Below are positions 45,911-54,091 of a stretch of DNA of 64,000 nucleotides, piece after piece. The translations under genes and the position numbers were made by a program. The stretch comes from an uncultured Cellulosilyticum sp. (GTDB taxonomy: Bacteria > Bacillota > Clostridia > Lachnospirales > Cellulosilyticaceae). Location of the stretch: NCBI GenBank assembly GCA_934725855.1, contig CAKVCL010000008.1:41325-105324 (forward strand). The letters run 5' to 3'. Position 1 is the stretch's first letter. The number at the start of each line of letters is the position of its first letter. The notes below the pieces were generated by a model that was not told the DNA's origin, ran no database searches, and saw nothing but the letters and a program-made list of their open reading frames with translations.

Positions 45911-46432
45911 TTAATTATCTAATAAAATTTTACTGACATGATCCATGATGCGTTTTTTATCAGTTAAAACATCATAAAATCCTTTTGCTGGATATAACCT
46001 TTGTATATCAACTGTTCTCATATCTCCAATTTGTAGTCTCGTAATATAGTGATTTGTAAAATTTTTTACTTCAATATCCATCTGAAACTCTTTATCAGGC
46101 GGCAGTGAATTCAACTTTACTGAAGTAGTCGGTATAATAATAAGTTTTGTTTTAAAGGATTTAAGCACATAGCACCAATGTCCTCCATATAACTCCTTTG
46201 GAAAACCTCTTGTTAAGTTAAAGTAAGCAATTTGATGAACTTTAGGTAGTTGTTTAGGTCTATAAAAAGTAGTGGATGGATCCCCTGTTTGATTTGGCGT
46301 CAGTTCATCATAAAAATACTTAATCTGTCCTATTTGATAGTTTAAGTCTTCTAAAAAGCCCCGCTTTTGCTCATAATGCTTAATGTTGTTAAAGTCTTCA
46401 AGTATTTTTTGCATAAACTCTTCATTAGTCAC
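45911..46432 (-). CDS. Orphan PemK/MazF-like protein
   Basis: A protein of about 173 residues with a helical N-terminal extension (EEFMQKILEDFNNIKHYEQK) and then a MazF/PemK-like SH3-barrel. The matching blocks are QIAYFNLTRGFPKELYGGHW (the G-x-x-x-x-G-x-H entry), CYVLKSFKTKLIIIPTTS, and RLQIGDMRTVDIQRLYPAKG followed by a terminal helix. MazF proteins cleave RNA, but no antitoxin gene lies on either side, which raises the possibility of a non-toxin regulator. AAGGGGG touches ATG 46438, while GTG 46432 is 6 nt away and is chosen. It has its own terminator. The family call is by pattern only. Confidence 0.68.
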   Translation of the reverse strand: MTNEEFMQKILEDFNNIKHYEQKRGFLEDLNYQIGQIKYFYDELTPNQTGDPSTTFYRPKQLPKVHQIAYFNLTRGFPKELYGGHWCYVLKSFKTKLIIIPTTSVKLNSLPPDKEFQMDIEVKNFTNHYITRLQIGDMRTVDIQRLYPAKGFYDVLTDKKRIMDHVSKILLDN

Positions 46433-46496
46433 ATACATCCCCCTTCTTCCAATAAACAATTATGTAACCTGTCTCATTTTACTTTTTAATCCCTAT

Positions 46497-46543
46497 AATT
46501 AAGGATAAGGTTCATTTAATTTATCGGACCTTATCCTTAATTC
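46497..46543. terminator. Long inverted repeat after the first purine permease gene
   Basis: AATTAAGGATAAGGT and ACCTTATCCTTAATT form a 15 bp perfect stem over a 17 nt loop, 40 nt past the permease stop. No clean T-run follows, so termination strength is uncertain. Confidence 0.55.
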
Positions 46544-46585
46544 ATTTAGTCTTTGCAACATATTTATACGTTTTTTTACAAAATT

Positions 46586-47950
46586 TTAGCCTATTACTAA
46601 AGACGGTGAAGATAGAACTAATTTAATAATAAATAGAATAGCTAACACATACATCAGTCCACTCACTTCTTTATGCTTTCCTGTTAAAACTTTAATCACT
46701 ACATAAGTAATGCCTCCGAAGATAATTCCTTCAGAAATACTATAAGCAAATGGCATCATCACAAGTGTTACAAATGCTGGTAAGGCTTCTGTAATATCTG
46801 AAAAATCTACCTTTACAATGCTATCCAACATTAATACGCCAACAATAACTAATGCGGGTGCTGTAGCAAATGATGGAATGGCTAAGAAAATAGGCGAAAA
46901 GAAAATTGCAAGGGCAAAGCAAATAGCTGTTACAATACTTGTTAATCCTGTTCGTCCCCCTTCAGCCACACCTGCTGAACTTTCTACAAAAGTCGTCACG
47001 GTTGAAGTTCCTAAAAGCGCCCCTATAGAAGTCCCAATGGCATCCGCCAAAAAGGCTTGTTTAATACGAGGTAATTCACCCTTCTCATTAAGATAACCTG
47101 CTTTATTAGCAACCCCCATTAAGGTGCCTAGTGTATCAAATAAATCGACAAATAAAAATGAAAAGACAACAATGATAAAGTTAATCAAACTTGAACCATT
47201 ACCAAAAATTTCACTTAAGCTAGGTAATTTAAATGCCACACTACCTAATCCACTAAATAAGTTAAAACTTACAATGGAACTAGGAATTAATGAATAACCA
47301 TCAACTCCCACTTGATACCAACCAATGAGTTCAGCAATAATGCCAAGTATGTAAGTTACAAAAATACCAATAAGTGCAGAACCCTTTACGTTCTTCTTCA
47401 TAAGTGCTGCAGTTATGAAAATACCAACCATGCATAACACTGCTTGAGGTCTAAGCATATCCCCTAACGCAATATAAGTACTTTCACTCGCTACAATAAT
47501 CCCAGATCCTTTAAATCCAATGAATGTAATAAACAAGCCAATTCCAGCACTTACTGAGTATTTCATACATTTTGGAATCGCATTAAATAAAGCTTCACGC
47601 ACATTACATAATGTTAATGCAATAAAAATGACCCCTTCTACAAATACAGCAGCTAATGCCCATTGCCATGAATAACCCATTCCTAATACAACAGAATAGG
47701 CAAAATATGCATTAAGTCCCATTCCTGGTGCTAATGCAAATGGATAGTTAGCAAGTAGCGCCATGGCAACTGTTGCAATGACTGAAGCAATAATAGTAGC
47801 ACTAAAGATACCGTTTTTATCCATCCCCGTTGCACTTAATATGTCCGGATTAACTGCTAAAATATAAGCCATTGTCATAAAGGTGGTAATTCCTGCAATC
47901 ACTTCTTTTTTCACAGTTGATCCATTTTCTTTGAGCTTAAAAAACTCCAT
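46586..47950 (-). CDS. NCS2/AzgA-family purine (guanine/hypoxanthine) permease, copy 1
   Basis: A 454-residue carrier with about 12-14 helices of the AzgA-like branch of NCS2. Markers are the start MEFFKLKENGSTVKKEVIAG, the block FMTMAYILAVNPDILSATGM, and ALAPGMGLNAYFAYSVVLGM. Later ones are FLFVDLFDTLGTLMGVANKA and TSTVTTFVESSAGVAEGGRT, which hold the substrate-contact acidic residues. Members import hypoxanthine, guanine or adenine with protons. It is about 70% similar by eye to the next permease (copy 2), from which it is separated by a terminator and its own promoter, so the two are a tandem duplication under separate control. GAGGGGGTTTTGAA precedes the ATG. Confidence 0.93.
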   Translation of the reverse strand: MEFFKLKENGSTVKKEVIAGITTFMTMAYILAVNPDILSATGMDKNGIFSATIIASVIATVAMALLANYPFALAPGMGLNAYFAYSVVLGMGYSWQWALAAVFVEGVIFIALTLCNVREALFNAIPKCMKYSVSAGIGLFITFIGFKGSGIIVASESTYIALGDMLRPQAVLCMVGIFITAALMKKNVKGSALIGIFVTYILGIIAELIGWYQVGVDGYSLIPSSIVSFNLFSGLGSVAFKLPSLSEIFGNGSSLINFIIVVFSFLFVDLFDTLGTLMGVANKAGYLNEKGELPRIKQAFLADAIGTSIGALLGTSTVTTFVESSAGVAEGGRTGLTSIVTAICFALAIFFSPIFLAIPSFATAPALVIVGVLMLDSIVKVDFSDITEALPAFVTLVMMPFAYSISEGIIFGGITYVVIKVLTGKHKEVSGLMYVLAILFIIKLVLSSPSLVIG

Positions 47951-48024
47951 TTCAAAACCCCCTCAATCCCAAGTTAATAAATATAATTTGTCTCCCATTT
48001 TCCCACTACCGGAACACACCTATT

Positions 48025-48054
48025 ATGATATATTATTAACATTATGTGGTCAAT
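48025..48054 (-). promoter_or_regulatory. Promoter of purine permease copy 1
   Basis: TTGACC (48054-48049) and TATCAT (48030-48025) with an 18 nt spacer. Just upstream, 48054-48076, is a near-palindrome centred on TTTCGAAA with outer ATTGCA/TGCAAT arms, a possible operator. The rest of 47951-48257 holds only the terminator of copy 2. Confidence 0.5.
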
Positions 48055-48124
48055 ATTGCATATTTCGAAATTGCAATTTTATTCTTTCTATAGCCATTTA
48101 AGCAACACTCCACCTATAAATGAC

Positions 48125-48171
48125 AAAAAGAGAAATGCTTATGACTAACCGCCTGTGCATTTCTCTTTTTA
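48125..48171 (-). terminator. Terminator after purine permease copy 2
   Basis: AAAAAGAGAAATGC and GCATTTCTCTTTTT form a 14 bp stem with an 18 nt loop; a T-run follows on both strands. Confidence 0.85.
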
Positions 48172-48257
48172 TTCATGCCTTCTTTAAGAAGAGCTACTAA
48201 TGCTTTCCTATTATATCATCTTTTTGTTTTATATATATTTTTGTTGCTCCATCTAGA

Positions 48258-49619
48258 TTAGTGAATCAATGACGACAATACAAGCTTTACAATAAATAGA
48301 ATCGCTAAGATATACATCATCATACTGACCTCTTTTCTTTTCCCTGTCAATACTTTGACAAACACAAAAGAAATACCTCCAAACACAATTCCTTCTGCAA
48401 TACTTCCTGTAAATGGCATCATTGCCATCGTTAAAAACGCTGGTAAAGCTTCAGAAAGGTCTTCAAAGTTAACTTTTAAAATCCCATCTAACATTAAAAT
48501 TCCTACTACAATAAGTGCTGGTGCTGTAGCAAATGATGGAATCGCTAAAAATACTGGTGCTAAAAATAAAGCTAACGCAAAACATACCGCTGTAGAAATA
48601 GCTGCTAATCCTGTGCGTCCACCCTCCATAACCCCAGCCGTGCTTTCAACAAAAGTTGTTACGGTAGATGTTCCTAATAATGCCCCTACGGTTGTTGCCA
48701 CTGCATCTGCAAAAAAAGCTTGTTTCGCTCTTGGTAACTCTCCTTTCTCATTTAAATACTGTGCCTTACTTGCTACACCCATTAATGCCCCTAATGTATC
48801 AAATAAATCTACAAATAAAAATGAAAAAACAATGACTGCAAAATTAAACAAGCTTTCTACACTTCCAAAAATCTCATTTAACTTAGGCAATTTAAATGCT
48901 ACTTCACTTAGTCCAGCAAGTAATGAGTCTGAATGGTCAAAGCTTGGAAATAAAGAAAAGACCCCTGCTTCAGGATTGACCACATACCATCCTATAAGCT
49001 CTGCTATCATACCTAATCCCCATGTTAATAAGATTCCCAAAAACATAGCGCCTCTTACATTTCGTTTCATTAAAACAACGGTTATGATTGTTCCTAAAAT
49101 ACATAATACAGTTTGTGGCTCAATCATGCTTCCTAATGCCACTAAGTTACTCGCATCTTCCACAACAACACCTGCATTTTTTAGTCCTACAAAAGCAATA
49201 AATAAACCGATTCCTGCACTAATTGAGTATTTCATACAATTTGGCATGGCATTAAAAAGAGCTTCCCTTACATTACATGCCGTTAATAAAATAAAAATAA
49301 GCCCTTCTACAAATACTGCGGCTAGGGCATATTGCCATGAATAACCCATTCCAATCACAACTGTATAAGCAAAAAAAGCATTAAGCCCCATACCGGGTGC
49401 TTGAGCAAAAGGGTAATTAGCAAGCACTCCCATTAATACGGTTCCTAATACAGCTGATAAAATGGTTGCCACAAACACCCCATGTCTATTCATGCCTGCC
49501 GCTCCTAAAATGTCTGGATTCACAGCTAATATATAGGCCATTGTCATAAAAGTTGTAATCCCTGCAATGATTTCTGTTTTTACGTTCGTTCCATTTTCCT
49601 TTAGCTTAAAAAAGTCCAT
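48258..49619 (-). CDS. NCS2/AzgA-family purine permease, copy 2
   Basis: A 453-residue paralogue of the adjacent permease with the same block order: FMTMAYILAVNPDILGAAGM, AQAPGMGLNAFFAYTVVIGM, FLFVDLFDTLGALMGVASKA, TSTVTTFVESTAGVMEGGRT. The acidic residues assigned to substrate and proton coupling are conserved in both copies, so both should work; they may differ in base preference. The frame extends 4 codons further up, but GGAGGCGACT leads into ATG 49619 (MDFFKLKENGTNVK). A promoter and a PurBox-like inverted repeat lie directly upstream; no purine riboswitch was found. Confidence 0.93.
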   Translation of the reverse strand: MDFFKLKENGTNVKTEIIAGITTFMTMAYILAVNPDILGAAGMNRHGVFVATILSAVLGTVLMGVLANYPFAQAPGMGLNAFFAYTVVIGMGYSWQYALAAVFVEGLIFILLTACNVREALFNAMPNCMKYSISAGIGLFIAFVGLKNAGVVVEDASNLVALGSMIEPQTVLCILGTIITVVLMKRNVRGAMFLGILLTWGLGMIAELIGWYVVNPEAGVFSLFPSFDHSDSLLAGLSEVAFKLPKLNEIFGSVESLFNFAVIVFSFLFVDLFDTLGALMGVASKAQYLNEKGELPRAKQAFFADAVATTVGALLGTSTVTTFVESTAGVMEGGRTGLAAISTAVCFALALFLAPVFLAIPSFATAPALIVVGILMLDGILKVNFEDLSEALPAFLTMAMMPFTGSIAEGIVFGGISFVFVKVLTGKRKEVSMMMYILAILFIVKLVLSSLIH

Positions 49620-49660
49620 AGTCGCCTCCAATTATGTCAACACATTTTGAATACTTGCCT

Positions 49661-49689
49661 ATCATATCGTAATTCCAGCTAATGGTCAA
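49661..49689 (-). promoter_or_regulatory. Promoter of purine permease copy 2
   Basis: TTGACC (49689-49684) and TATGAT (49666-49661) separated by 17 nt, about 40 nt before the start codon. Confidence 0.65.
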
Positions 49690-49693
49690 TAGA

Positions 49694-49737
49694 TTTTTCG
49701 AACATTTTTTATGTCAATTAACTTTTTGTTCGATAAT
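49694..49737. promoter_or_regulatory. PurBox-like inverted repeat upstream of purine permease copy 2
   Basis: TTTTTCGAACATT (from 49694) and, inverted, TTTGTTCGATAAT (to 49737) face each other with CGAAC cores at 49699-49703 and 49728-49732 and an 18 nt gap between the 8-mers. PurR of Bacillus binds paired CCGAAC boxes 16-17 nt apart, so this is one base off per box. It overlaps the region just upstream of the -35 element of a purine transporter gene. Confidence 0.45.
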
Positions 49738-49803
49738 CTTATTTGACAGCATGATGGTGCTTTACCTTAGCGGCCTCATCTTTTACTTCCCTATTTCTTA
49801 AGT

Positions 49804-49830
49804 TTGACAGCGTCAATAAGTGGTTATACT
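49804..49830 (+). promoter_or_regulatory. Possible promoter of the truA operon
   Basis: TTGACA (49804-49809) and TATACT (49825-49830) with a 15 nt spacer, shorter than ideal. A second TATACT is at 49863-49868 without a good -35. One of these probably drives truA. Confidence 0.4.
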
Positions 49831-49922
49831 TTTTATACATTCTCATTTTGCTGTCAATGTGCTATACTTACCTAAGTTACTATGAGTTTTACTCATAAAT
49901 CCTTTGTTAAATGAGGTTTCTT

Positions 49923-50663
49923 ATGACAAATTATAAACTTATTATTGCCTATGATGGCAGCCGATATAACGGTTTTCAAAAACAATCCAAGCATCCTGAA
50001 AAGACGATTCAAGGTAAATTAGAAAACGTTCTTACTAAGCTCTTTAATGAACCTATTCAAATTATCGGCTCAGGACGTACAGATGCAGGGGTTCATTCTA
50101 AAGGACAAGTTTGTAACTTTCATACCAAGACATTTATGCCTATTGAAACGATTTTACACTACTTACATGATTACTTACCTCAAGACATTGCACCTGTGCA
50201 GCTTTCTATTGCTTCTGAACGTTTTCATGCTCGCTATCATGTTGTTCGTAAACAATATACCTATACTGTAGATAATGGTTTTTTCCAAAACCCATTTACT
50301 TTAAAATTTGCTTATCATGTTCCCGAAACGCTCAATATAGAAGCCATGCAACAAGCTAGCCGTTATTTACTTGGAGAACATGATTTTAAAGCCTTTACTT
50401 CTCTTAAATCCAAAACCAAATCTACCATTCGTACGATTTATCGTATCGATATCGCCAAAAAAGGTAATGAACTTACTTTTACCTACGAAGGTAACGGTTT
50501 TTTACAACATATGGTACGCATCTTAACAGGTACACTCCTAGAAGTGGGCCAAGGTCTTCGTGATATCGATTCAATCCCTGCATTACTAGAAGCCCAAACA
50601 CGCAGTGAAGCTGGTCCAAAAGTTCCACCTCATGGATTATGTATGGACCAAGTAACTTATTAG
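49923..50663 (+). CDS. truA: tRNA pseudouridine(38-40) synthase
   Basis: A 246-residue enzyme that converts uridines 38-40 of the tRNA anticodon arm to pseudouridine. The catalytic aspartate is D54 in GSGRTDAGVHSKGQV. Other conserved blocks are AYDGSRYNGFQKQ and FLQHMVRILTGTLLEVGQG. A start 4 codons upstream at 49911 overlaps the GAGG at 49913-49916, which is correctly spaced for ATG 49923. It leads a short operon with the DUF5721 gene 12 nt downstream. Confidence 0.97.
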   Translation: MTNYKLIIAYDGSRYNGFQKQSKHPEKTIQGKLENVLTKLFNEPIQIIGSGRTDAGVHSKGQVCNFHTKTFMPIETILHYLHDYLPQDIAPVQLSIASERFHARYHVVRKQYTYTVDNGFFQNPFTLKFAYHVPETLNIEAMQQASRYLLGEHDFKAFTSLKSKTKSTIRTIYRIDIAKKGNELTFTYEGNGFLQHMVRILTGTLLEVGQGLRDIDSIPALLEAQTRSEAGPKVPPHGLCMDQVTY

Positions 50664-50675
50664 GAGGTGGCCTAT

Positions 50676-51137
50676 ATGCAATCCTTTGATATTACCAACC
50701 GTAAAGAATTTATGAATAAGCTTCTTAAATCCGATTTATTTGAAAGTTTCGAGGTCAGAGAAGTGATTTCTCACACTGCTTTTAAGTTAGTGATTGATGG
50801 TAAAAGGAATATGGAATACTTTAATGACATTGAAAATGATTCGGACATGGTTTATTCGGAGTATCTTTCTTGGGGAGAATTGCGCAAACATGTTTATGAG
50901 CTGATGCAAGGTCATAAGCTCCCTACTTACTTTAAAATTATTTTATCCACTAAAGCTGAGAAAACGATGCAGCTTTCCCCTGATGCTTCTACTTTTTATC
51001 TGAATATTACCTTTAAAGATAACTTGATTACTTGCAGCACGGGTACAGCATATAAAACCTTTATGCTCGATAAAAGTGCCGACCAAATTTGGGATGAACG
51101 CATCAAACACTTCTTATTTAAATACCAATTTATTTAG
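50676..51137 (+). CDS. DUF5721 family protein (unknown function)
   Basis: A 153-residue soluble protein that I place in DUF5721, a family seen in Lachnospiraceae and relatives, often next to truA or tRNA-related genes. Recognisable segments: EVISHTAFKLVIDGKRNMEY, EYLSWGELRKHVYELMQGHK, TYFKIILSTK and the ending WDERIKHFLFKYQFI. No catalytic motif, membrane helix or metal site is apparent. TAGGAGGTGGCCTAT precedes the ATG at 50676; the truA stop is 12 nt away, so the two genes are co-transcribed. Confidence 0.72.
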   Translation: MQSFDITNRKEFMNKLLKSDLFESFEVREVISHTAFKLVIDGKRNMEYFNDIENDSDMVYSEYLSWGELRKHVYELMQGHKLPTYFKIILSTKAEKTMQLSPDASTFYLNITFKDNLITCSTGTAYKTFMLDKSADQIWDERIKHFLFKYQFI

Positions 51138-51203
51138 TCGAAGGTCATTTGATTCAGTGTTCTAAATATTGCTTTAATCTATTGTATTTTAGGGAGGTGC
51201 CTT

Positions 51204-51401
51204 ATGAACTATGGCAAATTGCAACTGAGCTTCATTTTACTTCTTATCATGACGCTTATTTTGTCCTTAACTTGCTTTTTTATTGTTCATCATCTATTTT
51301 TTACAATCACTTCAATCATTGCTATGATTCTTTGCCTTTTAGGTTTAGTTTATACCATTAAAAAAGAAGAGGAAGTCAAAAAGTCCCATTCAAAAAAATA
51401 A
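51204..51401 (+). CDS. Small two-helix membrane protein, unknown function
   Basis: A 65-residue protein: two hydrophobic segments (about 8-29 and 32-51, FILLLIMTLILSLTCFFIVH and FTITSIIAMILCLLGLVYTI) and a charged tail KKEEEVKKSHSKK. AGGGAGGTGCCTT leads directly into ATG 51204, which supports it as a real gene; a longer overlapping frame at 51149 has no such site. It is the third gene of the truA operon and ends in the terminator hairpin. Confidence 0.65.
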   Translation: MNYGKLQLSFILLLIMTLILSLTCFFIVHHLFFTITSIIAMILCLLGLVYTIKKEEEVKKSHSKK

Positions 51402-51428
51402 TCTACCTCATTAAGGGGGTAGATTATT
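51397..51428. terminator. Bidirectional terminator between the small membrane gene and the SASP gene
   Basis: AATAATCTACC and GGTAGATTATT form an 11 bp stem over a loop of about 8 nt, with A-run before and TTTTTTT after. It overlaps the stop codon of the small membrane protein gene. Confidence 0.85.
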
Positions 51429-51436
51429 TTTTTATA

Positions 51437-51622
51437 TTATTGTTGTTGTTTGCCTCTCATCATTTCTTCTTGAGCTTCAATCATTTTTTTAACCATTTGC
51501 CCACCAACAGCTCCAGCTTGTCTAGCCGTTAAGTCACCATTATAACCTTGTTTAAGAGAAACACCTACTTCTGATGCACATTCTTGTTTGAATCCTTGTA
51601 ACATTTCTTTGTTATTTGCCAC
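51437..51622 (-). CDS. Small acid-soluble spore protein, alpha/beta type
   Basis: A 61-residue SASP that coats and protects spore DNA and is degraded at germination. The GPR protease recognition segment is KQECASEVGV, and the C-terminal DNA-binding motif LTARQAGAVGGQMVKKMIEA is the family signature. The open frame extends to a TTG at 51640, but AAGGAG lies inside that extension and points to GTG 51622 (ANNKEMLQGF), giving the usual size. Expected to be transcribed in the forespore by sigma-G. Single gene, closed by the terminator it shares with its convergent neighbour. Confidence 0.93.
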   Translation of the reverse strand: MANNKEMLQGFKQECASEVGVSLKQGYNGDLTARQAGAVGGQMVKKMIEAQEEMMRGKQQQ

Positions 51623-51769
51623 TTTAGTTGTCTCCTTCAAACTATATTTGTTTTTGTAAGTTAATTGATCTTGCTTACAATCCTATTTTCTCCTAAATGC
51701 CACAAATTATGAAAAAAACTTTTTACCAATTTATGTTTTTTTAGCCTAGCTTATTTTTAATCAACGTGC

Positions 51770-51797
51770 TTGACATTCTAAATAAAATGCCTAATAT
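51770..51797 (+). promoter_or_regulatory. Candidate promoter of htpG
   Basis: TTGACA (51770-51775) and TAATAT (51792-51797) with a 16 nt spacer, about 80 nt upstream of htpG. No CIRCE repeat (the HrcA heat-shock operator) is visible. Confidence 0.45.
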
Positions 51798-51876
51798 TAA
51801 GTATGCATTATAATTTCTTCAAAATAATGTCGTATAGTATAAATTATTAAATATATCACTTAAGGAGGAAGACAAT

Positions 51877-53772
51877 ATGTCTAGACAAGGAACTTTATCT
51901 ATTCATAGTGAAAATATCTTTCCTATTATCAAAAAATGGCTTTATTCAGACCATGATATTTTCACTAGAGAACTCATCTCTAACGGATGTGATGCCATTT
52001 TAAAATTTAAAAAACTTTGTGATTTAGGGGAAGCAACGGATACCGTTAATGAAGATTTTAAAGTAACGGTGACTTTAAATAAAACGAACAAAACTTTAAC
52101 TTTCTCTGATAACGGTCTAGGAATGACCGAAGAAGAAATTGAAAAATATATTACACAAATTGCTTTTTCTGGTGCCACAGAATTCTTAGAGAAATACAAA
52201 GACAAAATGAGTGATGATCAAATTATTGGCCACTTTGGTCTTGGTTTCTACTCTTGCTTTATGGTGGCTCAAAATGTAGAAATTGATACTGTATCTTATC
52301 AAACAGGAACTGCTGTTAAATGGGTATGTGATGGTGGCACTACTTATGAAATTTCTGAAGGAAGCCGTAAAACACGTGGAACAACTATTACACTCTTTAT
52401 TAATGAAGAGAGTGAAACGTTCTTAGACTTCTACACTTTAAAAGATGTTATTGAAAAATACTGCTCATTTATGCCTGTTCCAATTTATGTGATTGACGAA
52501 GAAGCTGAAGCGAAAAAAGCAGAAGACTATGAAAAAGCACTTAAAGAACATAAAGAAGGTGAAGATGAACCCGTTAAACCAGCTGCACCAGCTCCAATTA
52601 ACGAGACTTCTCCACTTTATATCAAGCAACCTTCTGAATGCAAAGATGAAGATTATAAAGATTTCTATCGCTCTACATTCCATGATTTTAATGAACCACT
52701 CTTTTGGATTCATTTAAATATGGATTATCCATTTAATTTAAAAGGTATTTTATACTTCCCTAAACTCGCTAACCAATATGAAACAGTAGAAGGAAAAATT
52801 AAACTTTACAACAACCAAGTATTCGTAGCGGAAAACATTAAAGAAGTCATTCCTGAATTCTTATTACTTCTTAAAGGGGTTATCGATTGCCCTGATCTTC
52901 CTCTTAATGTTTCAAGAAGCTTCCTTCAAAATGATGGTTATGTGACTAAAATTGCAGACTACATCACCAAGAAAGTGGCTGATAAACTTATTTCTCTTTC
53001 TAAGAAAGAACCTGAAAACTTCCAAAAATTCTGGGATGATATTTCACCATTCATTAAATATGGCTGCTTAAAAGAAAGCAAATTTAATGATAAAATGAAA
53101 GATTATATTCTTCTTAAAACAACAGAAGATACTTACTTAACCCTTAAAGATTACCTTGAAAAAGTGGCTGACACCAGTAAAGATAAAGTATTCTATATTA
53201 CAGATAAAGATCAGCAATCTCAATACATCAAACTCTTTAAAGATAATGGTCTTCTTGCTGCTTATCTTGAGCATCCAATTGATGCCCCATTTATCACTTT
53301 ACTTGAAAGAGAAAATAGCGGCGTAAAATTCACACGTATTGACTCTGATATTTCTTCTGCTTTAAAAGGTGATGCAACCGATAAATCACAAGAAGAAACA
53401 CTTACAAAACTGTTTAAAGAAAAATTAGGTAATGACAAACTTAAAGTGTCTGTTGAAAACTTAAAATCAGAAGGCATCGCTTCTATGCTACTTATTTCTG
53501 AAGAAAGCAGACGTATGCAAGAAATGATGAAAATGTACAATATGCAAGGCATGAACTTAGGAATGCCTGATGAAGAAGTCACTCTTGTTTTAAATCAAAA
53601 TCATCCACTCATTGATGCCCTTATGCATAAAGAGTTGGCAGAGGATACAAAATCTCTTCTTTGTCACCAACTTTATGATTTGGCTCAGCTTTCTAACCAT
53701 ACTTTAAGTCCAGAAGCTATGCATGATTTCTTAGAACGTAGTAATCAAATACTCGGTATGATGATTCAATAA
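51877..53772 (+). CDS. htpG: Molecular chaperone HtpG (bacterial Hsp90)
   Basis: A 631-residue ATP-dependent chaperone. The GHKL ATPase domain shows FTRELISNGCDAILKFKKL, SDNGLGMTEEEIEKYITQIA, and GHFGLGFYSCFMVA. The middle domain contains LPLNVSRSFLQND, and the C-terminal dimerisation domain ends LEDFLERSNQILGMMIQ-like. A charged Lys/Glu linker (about 215-245) lies between the first two domains, longer than in E. coli HtpG. TAAGGAGGAAGACAAT precedes the ATG. Codon use is highly biased. Closed by a very strong terminator. Confidence 0.97.
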   Translation: MSRQGTLSIHSENIFPIIKKWLYSDHDIFTRELISNGCDAILKFKKLCDLGEATDTVNEDFKVTVTLNKTNKTLTFSDNGLGMTEEEIEKYITQIAFSGATEFLEKYKDKMSDDQIIGHFGLGFYSCFMVAQNVEIDTVSYQTGTAVKWVCDGGTTYEISEGSRKTRGTTITLFINEESETFLDFYTLKDVIEKYCSFMPVPIYVIDEEAEAKKAEDYEKALKEHKEGEDEPVKPAAPAPINETSPLYIKQPSECKDEDYKDFYRSTFHDFNEPLFWIHLNMDYPFNLKGILYFPKLANQYETVEGKIKLYNNQVFVAENIKEVIPEFLLLLKGVIDCPDLPLNVSRSFLQNDGYVTKIADYITKKVADKLISLSKKEPENFQKFWDDISPFIKYGCLKESKFNDKMKDYILLKTTEDTYLTLKDYLEKVADTSKDKVFYITDKDQQSQYIKLFKDNGLLAAYLEHPIDAPFITLLERENSGVKFTRIDSDISSALKGDATDKSQEETLTKLFKEKLGNDKLKVSVENLKSEGIASMLLISEESRRMQEMMKMYNMQGMNLGMPDEEVTLVLNQNHPLIDALMHKELAEDTKSLLCHQLYDLAQLSNHTLSPEAMHDFLERSNQILGMMIQ

Positions 53773-53775
53773 TAA

Positions 53776-53825
53776 CCTTATAAAAAGAAGTGGAATGCGC
53801 TGTGCATTCCACTTCTTTTTATAAG
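53776..53825. terminator. Terminator after htpG
   Basis: CCTTATAAAAAGAAGTGGAA with GC pairs closes on a GCTGT loop and mirrors itself (about 22 bp of perfect stem). It can serve htpG and the convergent small gene. Confidence 0.92.
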
Positions 53826-53830
53826 GCATT

Positions 53831-54091
53831 TTAATAATAATTACAACCACACCCACTATTGTTGTTACCTATACAATTATTGCTATAGTGATTAAAACAT
53901 CCCCCCGTTACACTTAAGCTCATTAAATCACCTAATGCCTCAAAAAATTGCCCCAAACACTCTGTTGTATCGTCTTCTAAAACATTCACTAGAATAAGGG
54001 CAATAATGGCTGCAAAAATAATAATCATATTACGATTATTACAATTGCACTCACATCCGCCATGACTTTGTGTATTATAAAAATTTCCCAT
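53831..54091 (-). CDS. Small Cys/Asn-rich protein with one membrane helix
   Basis: An unrecognised 86-residue protein. The N-terminus has CECNCNNRN after a His/Gly stretch, one hydrophobic segment follows (MIIIFAAIIALILVNVL), then an acidic turn, and the C-terminus is rich in Asn, Gly and Cys (SNNCIGNNNSGCGCNYY). Cys/Asn/Gly-rich ends are common in small spore-coat or exosporium proteins, and a spore-coat gene (the CotE-like fusion) is the next gene to the right, but function is not established. GTGGTGATAAG precedes the ATG. Confidence 0.6.
   Translation of the reverse strand: MGNFYNTQSHGGCECNCNNRNMIIIFAAIIALILVNVLEDDTTECLGQFFEALGDLMSLSVTGGCFNHYSNNCIGNNNSGCGCNYY

Noticed and set aside
48355-49344. 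Long plus-strand open frame of 329 codons
   Set aside because: It lies wholly antisense to purine permease copy 2, has Thr/Asn/Pro/Lys-rich low-complexity sequence, no ribosome binding site and no recognisable domain.
47951-49922. Guanine/adenine riboswitch before the purine permeases
   Set aside because: I looked on the minus strand for the conserved purine-aptamer loop and junction sequences in both upstream regions and did not find them.
51641-51876. CIRCE operator before htpG
   Set aside because: The TTAGCACTC-N9-GAGTGCTAA repeat is absent.
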